Positions 25,792 to 35,362 are shown, counted from the stretch's first letter. The stretch: 49,869 bases of DNA from Tyzzerella sp. (GCA_017410145.1 JAFQRJ010000028.1:1-49869), one strand, 5' to 3'. Notes: generated from the letters alone by a model not told the origin. A program made the numbers and translations.

Positions 25792-26478
25792 TCATTTTTC
25801 ACCTTCGAAACTATTATGAATCCGTGGTAAATTCCACCGATACCTCGCCGCCAAAAGACGAATACTTATGACCACAACCATGCTAACTACCATTGCGACA
25901 ACATCATTTATGTAACTACGCAAAATCACATATAATATAGCTCCAGCCAATGAAGCACTGGCATAAACATGTTTTACAAAAACAAATGGGACAGAGCCAG
26001 TTAAAACATCTCGCAACATACCACCGCCAACACTTGTAATAACACCAACAAAAATCAGTAAAAATATATTTGAATCATCAAAAACAGTTATCGTCGTTTG
26101 AATACCGACAACTGTAAAAATACCAAGTCCAATAGCATCAAATGTATTCATGATTTGTTCATAGTTTTCGATAAAATCACCTTCTAGCAGCTCCCGTTTT
26201 ATGTACATCACAAGAAAAATTAGAAGTGATGTTACGATTGCAATTCCAACATAAGAAAAATTATGAAACATCTTTGGTGGATGGATGCCTAAAATTAGAT
26301 CCCGAATACCTCCACCACCGACTGCAGTTGTAACTCCAAGAACGATAACACCAAATATATCCATATTCTTGCGAATTCCTACCATTGCACCAGAAGAAGC
26401 AAATGCAATGGTTCCGATCATTTCCAACACAAAGATAATTACACTATATTGATCCATCATATTATTCACCCATCTCAC
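25792..26478 (-). CDS. TRIC-family (UPF0126) membrane channel protein
   Basis: A 228-residue membrane protein with about seven hydrophobic segments and an internal duplication. Each half carries the family glycine motif: GGGGIRDLILG (about residue 54) and GGGMLRDVLTG (about residue 143). The family is related to trimeric intracellular cation channels; glycine transport has been suggested for E. coli YicG, so the true substrate here is open. The start is uncertain: ATG at 26478 or the ATG at 26460 (MMDQYSV). It lies 35 bases after the PLP enzyme gene, on the same strand. Confidence 0.88.
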   Translation of the reverse strand: MRWVNNMMDQYSVIIFVLEMIGTIAFASSGAMVGIRKNMDIFGVIVLGVTTAVGGGGIRDLILGIHPPKMFHNFSYVGIAIVTSLLIFLVMYIKRELLEGDFIENYEQIMNTFDAIGLGIFTVVGIQTTITVFDDSNIFLLIFVGVITSVGGGMLRDVLTGSVPFVFVKHVYASASLAGAILYVILRSYINDVVAMVVSMVVVISIRLLAARYRWNLPRIHNSFEGEK

Positions 26479-26513
26479 GTTCTAAATAACATTTCCCGCT
26501 CCGATAATATTTA

Positions 26514-27575
26514 TTATCGACCAATTTTTCGTGCTGTTATAGGAATGCGGTCAATAACATTTTCTCCATCAACAAGATAGATTTTATCATGTAAATTGAT
26601 TGTGGAACAGCAATGTCCCGGAATCAAACGCAACTTGTCACCAATCTTTTTCTCGCCACTATATCCGTGAAACTGAAAATGTTCTTCACTTGCCACTATC
26701 TCCTGTACATCACCTTCCACGATAGCAGGCATACCTTGGTCTACTCCGCATGTTTTAACACCTGCGTCAACAACAGTCAGCCCGTTTCTTTGACTAACTA
26801 CTGTTGTAAGTAAGAAAAGAGAATTTTCAAACGGTAACGATAGTGTTCTGTAAGTTGAATCCATGAACAAATAGCTTCCGGCTTGGAGTTCTGTATAAAG
26901 CCCTTCTGCAGTTTTAATCTCCGCTGTACCTGTGCTGCCGCCAGAAACAGTTTTTACCTTGACCCCATTATCTTCCAAATAAGAAATAAGTATTTTCAGT
27001 TTTTCATAATTATTAGCAGTGCTTTCTTTTCTTTCTTCAATATCCTCAACATGAGAAATGTGTCCAGCATAGGCCTGAATGCCATCAAACACAAGGTTTT
27101 CACATGCTGTTATGTGTTTGGCTAGTGCCAAAACTTCTTCCTTAGTTACAACTCCGCATCGATTCATTCCAATATCATACTCAACGAGACAATAAATTGT
27201 ATTCCCACTATTTACAGCCGCCGTTGAAAGAGCATTGATATTTTCTATGTTGTCAACACAAATAGTAAGACGACAATTTCCTGCCAGGTCTGCCAACCTA
27301 CGAATCTTTGCACTGTCAACAATCTGATTAGCGATTAGAATATCCTCAATTCCTGCATCGCACAAATCCTCTGCCTCACTTAGTTTAGCACAAGTCATTC
27401 CAATGGCACCGTTTTCAATCTGCCATTTTGCAATCGATGCACATTTATGCGATTTATAATGAGGACGTAATTTTAAACTGCTACCTTCCAAAAGTTTATC
27501 CATTTCCTCAGCATTCTTTTTAAACTTATTTACATCCACGATTAAAGCTGGCGTGGATAATCCTGAAATCTTCAT
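26514..27575 (-). CDS. DSD1-type PLP enzyme (D-serine dehydratase / D-threonine aldolase-like)
   Basis: A 353-residue fold-type III PLP enzyme. The PLP lysine is in LRPHYKSHKCASIAKWQ (about residue 45), the phosphate-binding loop in VSGGSTGTAE, and the C-terminal metal-binding His/Cys in LIPGHCCSTINLHD. These features fit D-serine dehydratases and D-threonine aldolases; the two cannot be told apart here. The start at 27575 is chosen because AAAGGTG precedes it and the protein then begins MKISGLSTPALIV, as family members do. An ATG at 27608 overlapping the kinase stop is the alternative. It follows the sensor kinase gene by about 29 bases. Confidence 0.85.
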   Translation of the reverse strand: MKISGLSTPALIVDVNKFKKNAEEMDKLLEGSSLKLRPHYKSHKCASIAKWQIENGAIGMTCAKLSEAEDLCDAGIEDILIANQIVDSAKIRRLADLAGNCRLTICVDNIENINALSTAAVNSGNTIYCLVEYDIGMNRCGVVTKEEVLALAKHITACENLVFDGIQAYAGHISHVEDIEERKESTANNYEKLKILISYLEDNGVKVKTVSGGSTGTAEIKTAEGLYTELQAGSYLFMDSTYRTLSLPFENSLFLLTTVVSQRNGLTVVDAGVKTCGVDQGMPAIVEGDVQEIVASEEHFQFHGYSGEKKIGDKLRLIPGHCCSTINLHDKIYLVDGENVIDRIPITARKIGR

Positions 27576-27604
27576 ATTTTTCACCTTTCTTTTTGAATAA
27601 TCTA

Positions 27605-30394
27605 TCATTGACAATCAAACGGCAATCGTACAATCACCTCTGTACCTTTATCCTCCACACTATTGACCACAAAATCCCCCTGTCCCTTATAATACAACAC
27701 AATACGCCTATAAACGTTTCTCAGTCCAATACCACCTTCACGTCTATGCTCTGTATCCGCTGTCTTATTTTCTAGAGACTGTCTGAGCTTCTGAAGTTTT
27801 TCTTCTGACATTCCAACTCCATTGTCTCGGATCCTGAATACTAATCCCGTTTCGTAACATCCCAAAACAATTTCAATTCGTCCACCACTAGTCAAATTTC
27901 CTACACCATGAGAAATAGCATTTTCCAAAATTGGTTGAAGTACAAATTTAATCATGTTAATTTCAAACAAGGATTCATCAACATCCAACTCAATGCTAAT
28001 TCTATCGCCGAAACGGAATCTCTGTATTTCAATATAGGATTCCAAGACCTGTATTTCACGTCCCACTTTTACTTTCGTTTCTCTACTAATTGCGTATCGC
28101 AAAATCATAGAAAGAGATTGAACAATCTTTGAAATGTTCTTTTCTCCACTACGAAGCGCCAAAAGGTTCACACATTCCAAAGTATTAAACAAGAAATGAG
28201 GATTCATCTGTTGCTCTAGCATCTTGAATTCCGTTTGCGCCTGCAAGAGTTCCAGTTCGCTACGCTCAGCTTCCTTACGAATACTTTCCTCCACCAGATG
28301 CTCCATTCTGCCCATCATCTTATTATAGGCAACTGCAATTGTGTCTACCTCGTCTACGGCAAAATTTTCCGGAATCGATTGATATCCCTGTGCCGGAGTA
28401 TCATTCATGCTTGCTATTAGGACACTAAATGGTTTTACCAAAATCCTTCGAAGCAGAAACGTGACTACAATACAGATACCTGCTATAATCAAGGACCATA
28501 CCAGGTTCAGATACTGAATCGCACGAATTTGGTTCACATAAAAATTATAATAGGTAAGAACTACACTTTTTCCTATATAATCTGCCGTACTTTCATCTAT
28601 GGAATATATGATTTTGTTATTGGCATCAAACATCTCGTTTGTTCCAACTATTTTTTCATTATATAAAGATGCCTTGCCGATAAGCACTTCATCTTTGTCG
28701 TTTGTAATCAAAAAGTCCGTCAGTATTGTGCTGTCATCACTATACATAGGCTGCTTTGGAACATCAGAAACGATGACAATTGTCCCCTTGTTTACCCCAT
28801 CACAATAAATGCTCTTAACAAAGGCAATAGTCTCTTTTCCCGATAGCAAATCATTCACAGGTACAAAGACTCCCTGCGTTTCAAAGTGTTCCAGTTCTTT
28901 TGCTTGTGACATTGCATTGCGAATCAGTTCAACAGAAACCTGCTTTTGACTGGAAAACACAGTTTGATAGAGCACTTCCCCACTGGTATCCACAATAAAT
29001 GCGTACAAATATCCCGGAAGATATGTGGTTTCATAATAAAAATTCTCTTCAAATTCTCTTGTAATCTCCGTGTTTCTTTGTTCATCATCTTGTCTATATT
29101 CCTGCAAATACTTTTCAATCTTCACCGTAGATATACTGTTGTATCTCTCATAATGACTCATACATTCACTTGCATAATTCTGCGATAACTGTTTCCCAAG
29201 CCTTTCAGCAACATCCCTGGTTTCTCGCTCAACCATCGTATTCATTAATAAAGATACAACAATAAGCGAAAGTAAACTGGAACTGACAAATGTAAACAGT
29301 AATCGTTTTGAAAACGTCAAACTTTTTTTACTCACATTCATGAAGCCAAAATCATCTGATTTTGTCTGCTTCTTAATTGTGGAATATAAAAAATCAATTC
29401 TCTTAAATACTTTATTAGAAAACAAATACAGACAAACGAGAGAAATCAATACACTGATTCCTACAAAAAGGATATATATATACTTGCTATTTGCAAATAA
29501 AAAGTACCCGTTATTATCCTCATGTTCCGTAATCACATTCAATTTCCCGTATAGATTGCGAGAAACACAATAACTGTACTCATTATTTTCACAATAATCT
29601 TGTTCTAAGTTCACCTCGCGCAGTAGCTTACTTACATAGTCCTCATTGGTGTTAAAATATAAAACCGGGCGTCCTGCGGAATGATACACAACGAACTTAT
29701 TATTCTCTTCTAATTTGAATTTCTCTGCGACATATTCATTGTTCAATCGAATAACTGTAAAACTACCCGCTATATAATCACATACAATATATTCATCCTC
29801 TAGAAACTGTATCAGATTGTCGACGGCCTCTCTCTCCTGGCCTTCAACAGCTTTCACCCGAACGTCTTGCAACTGTTCTTTCGTACACTGCACCAAATAG
29901 CCCAAATTGGTATGCATGACACCATCCAAACCAACCCGAGACAATACATCCTCTGAAGGAAGCAATTTGTCATCCAATTTACGTTCCTTCACATTGCAAT
30001 ACAGATTCTTCTGATTAAAATTGTCACCAAATATAATGAAATCTTTGACTACATTTCCCGATACGGATAACTGTTGTACTGTTTGTTTTATCTCCGATAT
30101 CCGCTTTGCCGAATCGGTCTCATCCATTAAATTGAGATATTCTTTTACGAAACCACTCAATCTGTTACGCTCAATAAAAGAGCGCAGCATGTCCACTTCG
30201 TACATGCATGCGCTGAAATTATCACACAAATAAGAATGGTAGGTTTCAAAAGCTTCCGCCTCCGCATTTTGTGCATAGTCCTCCAGCCTGTTCATATTTA
30301 CACTAATATAAACAGACTGAAAAAGCACTACCAATATAATGTTAACTATGATTACCAACGTTTTAAATTTGACCTTTTTTGTTCCGATACTCAT
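27605..30394 (-). CDS. YesM/LytS-type sensor histidine kinase with two extracellular sensor regions
   Basis: A 929-residue membrane kinase, partner of the response regulator upstream. Four membrane segments are visible: about 12-33, 303-325 (YIYILFVGISVLISLVCLYL), 366-386 and 628-650. They give two outside regions of roughly 270 and 240 residues separated by a short cytoplasmic loop. After TM4 comes a HAMP-like linker, then the His_kinase domain with NPHFLFNTL (phospho-His near 732) and a GHKL ATPase (ENAISHGV, DNGVGMS, GGIGLRNVYRR). The ATG at 30394 gives a short N-terminus before TM1 and overlaps the regulator gene by 32 bases. Its ligand is probably a sugar imported by this locus. Confidence 0.85.
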   Translation of the reverse strand: MSIGTKKVKFKTLVIIVNIILVVLFQSVYISVNMNRLEDYAQNAEAEAFETYHSYLCDNFSACMYEVDMLRSFIERNRLSGFVKEYLNLMDETDSAKRISEIKQTVQQLSVSGNVVKDFIIFGDNFNQKNLYCNVKERKLDDKLLPSEDVLSRVGLDGVMHTNLGYLVQCTKEQLQDVRVKAVEGQEREAVDNLIQFLEDEYIVCDYIAGSFTVIRLNNEYVAEKFKLEENNKFVVYHSAGRPVLYFNTNEDYVSKLLREVNLEQDYCENNEYSYCVSRNLYGKLNVITEHEDNNGYFLFANSKYIYILFVGISVLISLVCLYLFSNKVFKRIDFLYSTIKKQTKSDDFGFMNVSKKSLTFSKRLLFTFVSSSLLSLIVVSLLMNTMVERETRDVAERLGKQLSQNYASECMSHYERYNSISTVKIEKYLQEYRQDDEQRNTEITREFEENFYYETTYLPGYLYAFIVDTSGEVLYQTVFSSQKQVSVELIRNAMSQAKELEHFETQGVFVPVNDLLSGKETIAFVKSIYCDGVNKGTIVIVSDVPKQPMYSDDSTILTDFLITNDKDEVLIGKASLYNEKIVGTNEMFDANNKIIYSIDESTADYIGKSVVLTYYNFYVNQIRAIQYLNLVWSLIIAGICIVVTFLLRRILVKPFSVLIASMNDTPAQGYQSIPENFAVDEVDTIAVAYNKMMGRMEHLVEESIRKEAERSELELLQAQTEFKMLEQQMNPHFLFNTLECVNLLALRSGEKNISKIVQSLSMILRYAISRETKVKVGREIQVLESYIEIQRFRFGDRISIELDVDESLFEINMIKFVLQPILENAISHGVGNLTSGGRIEIVLGCYETGLVFRIRDNGVGMSEEKLQKLRQSLENKTADTEHRREGGIGLRNVYRRIVLYYKGQGDFVVNSVEDKGTEVIVRLPFDCQ

Positions 30395-31112
30395 TTGGTG
30401 ACATTCCTGTTCTCTTCTTAAATAATGATGAAAAATAACGTGCATCCTTATATCCGACTTCCTCTGAAATCTCACCTATTTTCAGTGTTGAATCAGCCAG
30501 CAACTCTTCCGCCTTTTTCAGACGTACTTCATTCAAATACTCTGAAAAGTTAACTTTCTTAATCTTCTTAAATAGGTAACTTAGATACACCGGATTGAGA
30601 CCAACCACTTCTGCTGCTTTTTCCAACGAAACAGCTTGTGAATAATTCTCGTTTATATATTTCAACACAATACTTATATAGTGATGTTGTATTTTCTTCT
30701 CATCCTCTGCATCGACATCAAGATTGGCTTCCTCTTTCAGACATCCCTTACCTGATACCAGATTTTGAACAGTCTCAAAAAGATCGTCCTTATCAATCGG
30801 TTTCAAGAGATAATCATTGGCTCCAACCTGCAAACACGCACGCAAATATTCATAATCACTATACCCTGATATACAAATAACTGCAATATCAGGATTGATT
30901 TCTTTCATTCTTGCAACCAAAGATACCCCTGTCATCCCCGGCATGCAGATATCTGTTAAAACGATATCTACTGGATTCTCTTGAATATAGGAAAGTGCTT
31001 TTTCTCCGGATTCGAAGCAACCCATCGGCTGAACATCTATGCTTTCCCATTCAAATGAAATAATAGACTCTCGGATAAACTTCTCATCATCTACCATGAT
31101 TAAACGATACAA
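30363..31112 (-). CDS. YesN-type response regulator, receiver plus AraC domain (TTG start)
   Basis: A 249-residue regulator. The receiver domain (1-120) has the acidic pocket VDDEKF, the phospho-aspartate in IVLTDICMPGMTG (about residue 56) and the lysine in LLKPID. The C-terminal part carries two AraC-type helix-turn-helices (LEKAAEVVGLNPVYLSYLFKK; IGEISEEVGYKDARYFSSLF). It is half the size of most YesN proteins because the central region is missing. The start is a TTG at 31112: only this start keeps the first strand (YRLIMVDDE). A run of eight G residues 5 bases upstream acts as the ribosome site. It probably controls the carbohydrate operon. Confidence 0.9.
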   Translation of the reverse strand: MYRLIMVDDEKFIRESIISFEWESIDVQPMGCFESGEKALSYIQENPVDIVLTDICMPGMTGVSLVARMKEINPDIAVICISGYSDYEYLRACLQVGANDYLLKPIDKDDLFETVQNLVSGKGCLKEEANLDVDAEDEKKIQHHYISIVLKYINENYSQAVSLEKAAEVVGLNPVYLSYLFKKIKKVNFSEYLNEVRLKKAEELLADSTLKIGEISEEVGYKDARYFSSLFKKRTGMSPNEYRNKKGQI

Positions 31113-31140
31113 GAATTCCCCCCCCTATCTCAATAAATAG

Positions 31141-31193
31141 AAAAATAACGGCAATATTATCTACATTACAAGTCTCTCTAATATCGCCGCTAT
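31141..31193 (-). terminator. Stem-loop between the discoidin scaffold gene and the regulator
   Basis: Fifteen-pair stem (31193-31179 with 31159-31145, two G-U pairs), loop of 19, then TTTTTC on the minus strand. It looks like an intrinsic terminator, but only 28 bases separate it from the regulator start and no good promoter fits there, so partial read-through is likely. Confidence 0.7.
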
Positions 31194-31207
31194 TTATGTT
31201 TGAATGA

Positions 31208-34200
31208 TTATTTATTCTTTTTTCTTGATGCAATTAAAATTGCTACGCAGCCTCCAACAGCTACTAAGAATAGTATACCACCCACAATGATTTTCCACAA
31301 CTGAACATCAACAAGCATACCATCTTTGCCAGTTTCACCGTCCTGTGTAATCACTTCAGCAGCTACAAGTTTTTCTGATGATTTAACTTCATCCACTCTG
31401 TTCGGATCGAATTCATCTCCTGTATGGGAAGGATAAGCCATAATTTCATTCATCTTCCACACATAAAGTCCGGCTTCTTCGGCCATTTTTGTAACTGTAA
31501 TCTTAAATTTACTTACTTTCTTTGTTTCAAACTGGAATCTCTGAATTGCTTCGTCTTCCGGTTTTTCATAATCTTTTGCTTCGTAGACATCTACCCATTT
31601 ACCATTTTCAAATACGCTGATGGTAAAGTCAACAGGAAAGCCATGTCCACCCCATGAAGGTTTTAACTGGATTTCACTTAGCTGCACTTCACCCTTCATG
31701 TCAATCTCTACAGCCTGAACACTGTCTGCTGTCGTCTGAGGAACACTAGACCATCCGGTAGCGAGATTACCATCAACCAAATGTACAAGATAATAATCAT
31801 AATCTTCCATAGATGTGGTTGCCGTAATGGCTGCCCCTACCGTAATCATATTCTCATTCGGAAGAACATAGTTTCCAGATACTGAGTTACCATATACAGC
31901 GATCTCTGAAAGTACCATAGAGTTTGATGTGCCAACTTTTCGGAAGTTGTCAGAGCTTACTCTTACCTTGTTTCCGATAACAGCCGGGAACTTAAACTCA
32001 TACGCAGTGTAACCTGCTTTTTCGTTCGCTTCAAAACCTTTCACGCTGTACGCTTCAATCCATTTACCATCATAGAATACTTCTATCTTAAAGTCGTACG
32101 GAAAACCAAGTGCTTCCTGCCTTGCTCCTAAAATAACCGTATGAATAGAGAAGTTATTGAGAAGATTTACTTCTGCCCATTGCGCCTCACCTTTTACAAA
32201 TTCCCTATCGTTAGATGCCCAATAACTTTTTATAGAACCATCATTTACCTTTGTAATTGGCGCACTATATTGTGCAAGGTCTGAGCTGGCTTTTACTGGT
32301 CTGTCAAGCGCAAGATTCTTATTGTTGTCAATTGTCACCGTTGCACCATTTCCATCTTGCGTTGTGTTCGATGATGTAGGTGCAGCAGCAAGAGTTTGCG
32401 CAGACTTCTCTCCAAAAGCCTGGATTTCAGCCAATTGAAGTGTGTATTTTCCCGCCTTCTCAGATTCACCCATCTTAGTTACATCAATTTTGAGTGTATT
32501 ACATACTGTTGGCTTTATGTCAAGTGAGACTGACTCTGCAGAATCCTTCACAACACCTGTCTTCTTTGCTACTTCAACCCATTTTGTACCGTTCCATACA
32601 CTAATTGTGAAGTCCACAGGAAATCCGCCATTATATGTGCTTCCTTTTACACGTGGATAAAGCTTGATATTGTCTATTTCGTAAGCACCATCTTTAAATG
32701 CAACAATAACACTCTCTTTTGTAGATGCATCAGACACATATTCTGTAGTAGCAAAATTGTTGTCACCCTTTGTCTTACCATCTACTAATTTAGAACCCGG
32801 AAAACTTGCTGCCCATGTTGGTACATTCATCGTAACGGTACCGCTCAGTGCCGCATTTGTTCCATCCTGTGGTTCTTCCTCTTTATTTCCCTCACCACTA
32901 TCCGCAACCGGTGGTTTTGCAAGAGATGCCAAAGACTTTTGTCCCCATGCTTCAAACTCTGCCAACTGGAAAGTATATGGCAAAGAAGCTTTATCAGAAG
33001 CACCCAACTTGGTTACATCAATCTTCACCGCATTACACAAAGTTGCTGTGACTGCTAATTCTAAGTTCGTTCCGTCACTCGTACAACCTGTCTTTGATGC
33101 TACTTCAACCCACTTCGTTCCATTCCATACACTGATATTAAAGTCCTCAGGGAAACCATATACTTTACCACCTGTTATACGTGGTGAAAGTACAATCTTA
33201 TCTATCGTGTATGAACCGTCCTTAAAAATTACAATCGCACTTTCTTCTGTATTAGCAGCTTTTGTATATTCTGTGGTTGTGAATTTCGAGGTTCCATCAA
33301 CTAAGTTTTCTTTTGGAAAACTTTCTTTGGCAAATTCAGCAACATTCATTTCAACAGTACCATTCAAAGTCGCTTTCACACCAGTGTATTCTGGTACTTC
33401 CACATAATCAGGCTCTTTCAATTCAGCATCACTCTTTGTTCCAAGTACTTCTAACTCAGCTAACTGGAGAGTATATGGCGAAGAAGCTTTATCAGAAGCA
33501 CCCAATGTTGTTACTTCAATCTTAATTCCATTACATACTACTGCACTATCTAATGTCAATGGGAGCATTGGATATTTCCCACTAAATGTGGTTGCATCTG
33601 TAACATTCTTCACTTCCTGCCAAACTTCGCCATCCCATACAAGTACCTTAAATGCTGCTGGGAAGCCACCATCACTCTTATAATTCGCCCCACTCAGACG
33701 AGGATACAAATTAATCTTACTTACTTCGTAAGCACCATCAAAGGTGACCTTAACAGTTTTTGTGGAAGATGCCTCTGTCTCATATGCAGTTGTTGTATAT
33801 TTTGTAATATCACCATCCACCAATTGTGCAGAACCCAATGTTGCGGCTGCCCAATCTGGACATTCCATTTCAACGACAGCTTGATATGCTGCATTTTCCA
33901 TCGGTGTTGGAACATTTACAAATTCTTTTGTATCCATACCATGAATCACGATCTCATTAGCATCCTTATTAAGTGTAGGAATTGTGCTATCGCTCGTAAT
34001 GCGAATTCCACGGCAATCTATTGCATCAAATGCAAGGTATATTCCTCCTTTGGAAAAATCTGCCGTCTTCTTGTTTGCCACCTTCTGCCATGTAGTTCCA
34101 TCCCATACACTCACTTCAAAAGCTGTTGGGAAATCTGCCTTATTAATGATTACTTCGTTCACCTTATATGTTTTATCAAATATATAAGTTGCTCCATTCA

Positions 34201-35362
34201 CATCGGCTTTTTCTACAATATCTTTTGCTTCAAACACAATGCTTGGTGCTTCTACACCTGTTTTTGCAGACTTTACACCCTGTACTTCAATTTCAGCAAG
34301 ACGAAGTGCAAATTTTGTTCCTTCTGCATTAACAGCACCCTGTTTTGTTACATTAATTCGAATTGTGTTTCCTTCTACCACTGGGAATGTATATGTATAT
34401 GGTTTTAAGCTATCTTCAGCAACACCTACATTCCCAACTGATGCACCTGTCTGACGAACAACTTCTTTCCACTGATTACCATCCCAAATGCTAATCGTAT
34501 AATCAACTGGAAATCCTCCTGCATACTTTCCTTTTTCCACGGCAGCATATAAAGAAATTTCATTCATTTGATATATGCTATCTAATGTGAGGTAGATTTC
34601 TTTTTCTACACTCTCTCCCAAATTACCCGTTGTTGTGAAGTTTGTTTCACCTTTTTTGATACCGTCAGTCAACGCTGTTTTAGGAAAACTGGTTGCCCAA
34701 CTTGGCCAGTCAAATAATATCTTGTCTGCCGATGTGTTTTTCACAACGTTCATCGTGTTTACAATTGGACTTGCAAGTTTTGTGTCCGCCGCAACACCCA
34801 TAATTTCAATCTCAGCAAATCTCAATGAATATTTTGTTGGTTTTCCTGCTTGAACCGAACTTCCTATTGACAACTTTGTCGCACGAACACGAATACCTGT
34901 ACCTGTTACATTAATACCATCTTTTGTATAGGTCTCTCCCTTGGTATCAGACATATCCTTCTCATTTGCAATGTCTATCCAACTATTTCCATTCCAAACA
35001 CTAATTGTAAAATCTGTCGGAAGATATCTGTCAGTCGGAGAAACAAGTTTAATTTGAGATAATGTATAAGTGTCATTAAATGAGAAATAAATCTCTTTCA
35101 TTACATCTTGTGTCGTGTAATCTTCTGTACTAAAGTAATTACCGCTTGTAGTTACACCATCCACTAAAGCGCTCGTACCATAACCATTGTTTTCCCAAAA
35201 TGGATTCGTTACTTCTGCATAGATAGATGATTTCTTTGCAATATTGGTTGGCGTTGTTTCTGCTGCAATTGCCATCCCGAAACCACTGAGAACAACACAT
35301 GCCACTATCGCAATCGTCAGTGCTCTTGTTAGTTTCTTGTTATTTTTTAATCTTTTTATCAT
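31208..35362 (-). CDS. Large membrane-anchored surface protein made of discoidin-like (F5/8 type C) modules
   Basis: A 1384-residue secreted protein. The N-terminal signal peptide (LTIAIVACVVLSGFGMAIA) has an AxA-type cleavage site; the C-terminus has a single membrane segment (LWKIIVGGILFLVAVGG) followed by RKKNK, so it is anchored by its tail with no LPXTG motif. In between are about eight repeats of a 130-175 residue module with the signature FPxDFTISVWNGxxWxxV and the closing LxLAEIEVxG, typical of galactose-binding-like/discoidin carbohydrate-binding folds. No catalytic domain was recognised. GGGAGGAA precedes the ATG. It is the last gene before the stem-loop; a role as glycan-capture scaffold is inferred. 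Confidence 0.82.
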   Translation of the reverse strand: MIKRLKNNKKLTRALTIAIVACVVLSGFGMAIAAETTPTNIAKKSSIYAEVTNPFWENNGYGTSALVDGVTTSGNYFSTEDYTTQDVMKEIYFSFNDTYTLSQIKLVSPTDRYLPTDFTISVWNGNSWIDIANEKDMSDTKGETYTKDGINVTGTGIRVRATKLSIGSSVQAGKPTKYSLRFAEIEIMGVAADTKLASPIVNTMNVVKNTSADKILFDWPSWATSFPKTALTDGIKKGETNFTTTGNLGESVEKEIYLTLDSIYQMNEISLYAAVEKGKYAGGFPVDYTISIWDGNQWKEVVRQTGASVGNVGVAEDSLKPYTYTFPVVEGNTIRINVTKQGAVNAEGTKFALRLAEIEVQGVKSAKTGVEAPSIVFEAKDIVEKADVNGATYIFDKTYKVNEVIINKADFPTAFEVSVWDGTTWQKVANKKTADFSKGGIYLAFDAIDCRGIRITSDSTIPTLNKDANEIVIHGMDTKEFVNVPTPMENAAYQAVVEMECPDWAAATLGSAQLVDGDITKYTTTAYETEASSTKTVKVTFDGAYEVSKINLYPRLSGANYKSDGGFPAAFKVLVWDGEVWQEVKNVTDATTFSGKYPMLPLTLDSAVVCNGIKIEVTTLGASDKASSPYTLQLAELEVLGTKSDAELKEPDYVEVPEYTGVKATLNGTVEMNVAEFAKESFPKENLVDGTSKFTTTEYTKAANTEESAIVIFKDGSYTIDKIVLSPRITGGKVYGFPEDFNISVWNGTKWVEVASKTGCTSDGTNLELAVTATLCNAVKIDVTKLGASDKASLPYTFQLAEFEAWGQKSLASLAKPPVADSGEGNKEEEPQDGTNAALSGTVTMNVPTWAASFPGSKLVDGKTKGDNNFATTEYVSDASTKESVIVAFKDGAYEIDNIKLYPRVKGSTYNGGFPVDFTISVWNGTKWVEVAKKTGVVKDSAESVSLDIKPTVCNTLKIDVTKMGESEKAGKYTLQLAEIQAFGEKSAQTLAAAPTSSNTTQDGNGATVTIDNNKNLALDRPVKASSDLAQYSAPITKVNDGSIKSYWASNDREFVKGEAQWAEVNLLNNFSIHTVILGARQEALGFPYDFKIEVFYDGKWIEAYSVKGFEANEKAGYTAYEFKFPAVIGNKVRVSSDNFRKVGTSNSMVLSEIAVYGNSVSGNYVLPNENMITVGAAITATTSMEDYDYYLVHLVDGNLATGWSSVPQTTADSVQAVEIDMKGEVQLSEIQLKPSWGGHGFPVDFTISVFENGKWVDVYEAKDYEKPEDEAIQRFQFETKKVSKFKITVTKMAEEAGLYVWKMNEIMAYPSHTGDEFDPNRVDEVKSSEKLVAAEVITQDGETGKDGMLVDVQLWKIIVGGILFLVAVGGCVAILIASRKKNK
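31590..35010 (-). repeat. Array of about eight diverged module repeats within the scaffold gene
   Basis: The segment coding for the SVWxGxxW motif recurs near 34990, 34480, 34100, 33630, 33120, 32590, 32070 and 31605, spaced about 380-530 bases. Copies 5 and 6 (near 33120 and 32590) are the most alike, both encoding SVWNGTKWVEVA; the others are strongly diverged. They look like old tandem duplications of a domain. Confidence 0.75.

Noticed and set aside
26502-26519. Palindrome CGATAATA-TT-TATTATCG at the end of the PLP-enzyme gene
   Set aside because: The loop is only two bases, no T run follows, and it overlaps the stop codon; not enough to call a terminator or operator.
32757-33407. 216-residue open frame on the plus strand
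   Set aside because: It is the antisense of the discoidin-like repeats and has no ribosome site or recognisable domain.
33824-34408. 194-residue cysteine-rich open frame on the plus strand
   Set aside because: Antisense shadow of the scaffold gene; cysteine richness comes from reading the repeat region in the wrong frame.
31590-35010. Regularly spaced repeats that might suggest a CRISPR array
   Set aside because: Spacing is about 380-530 bases, copies are diverged and in frame within one protein; they are protein modules.
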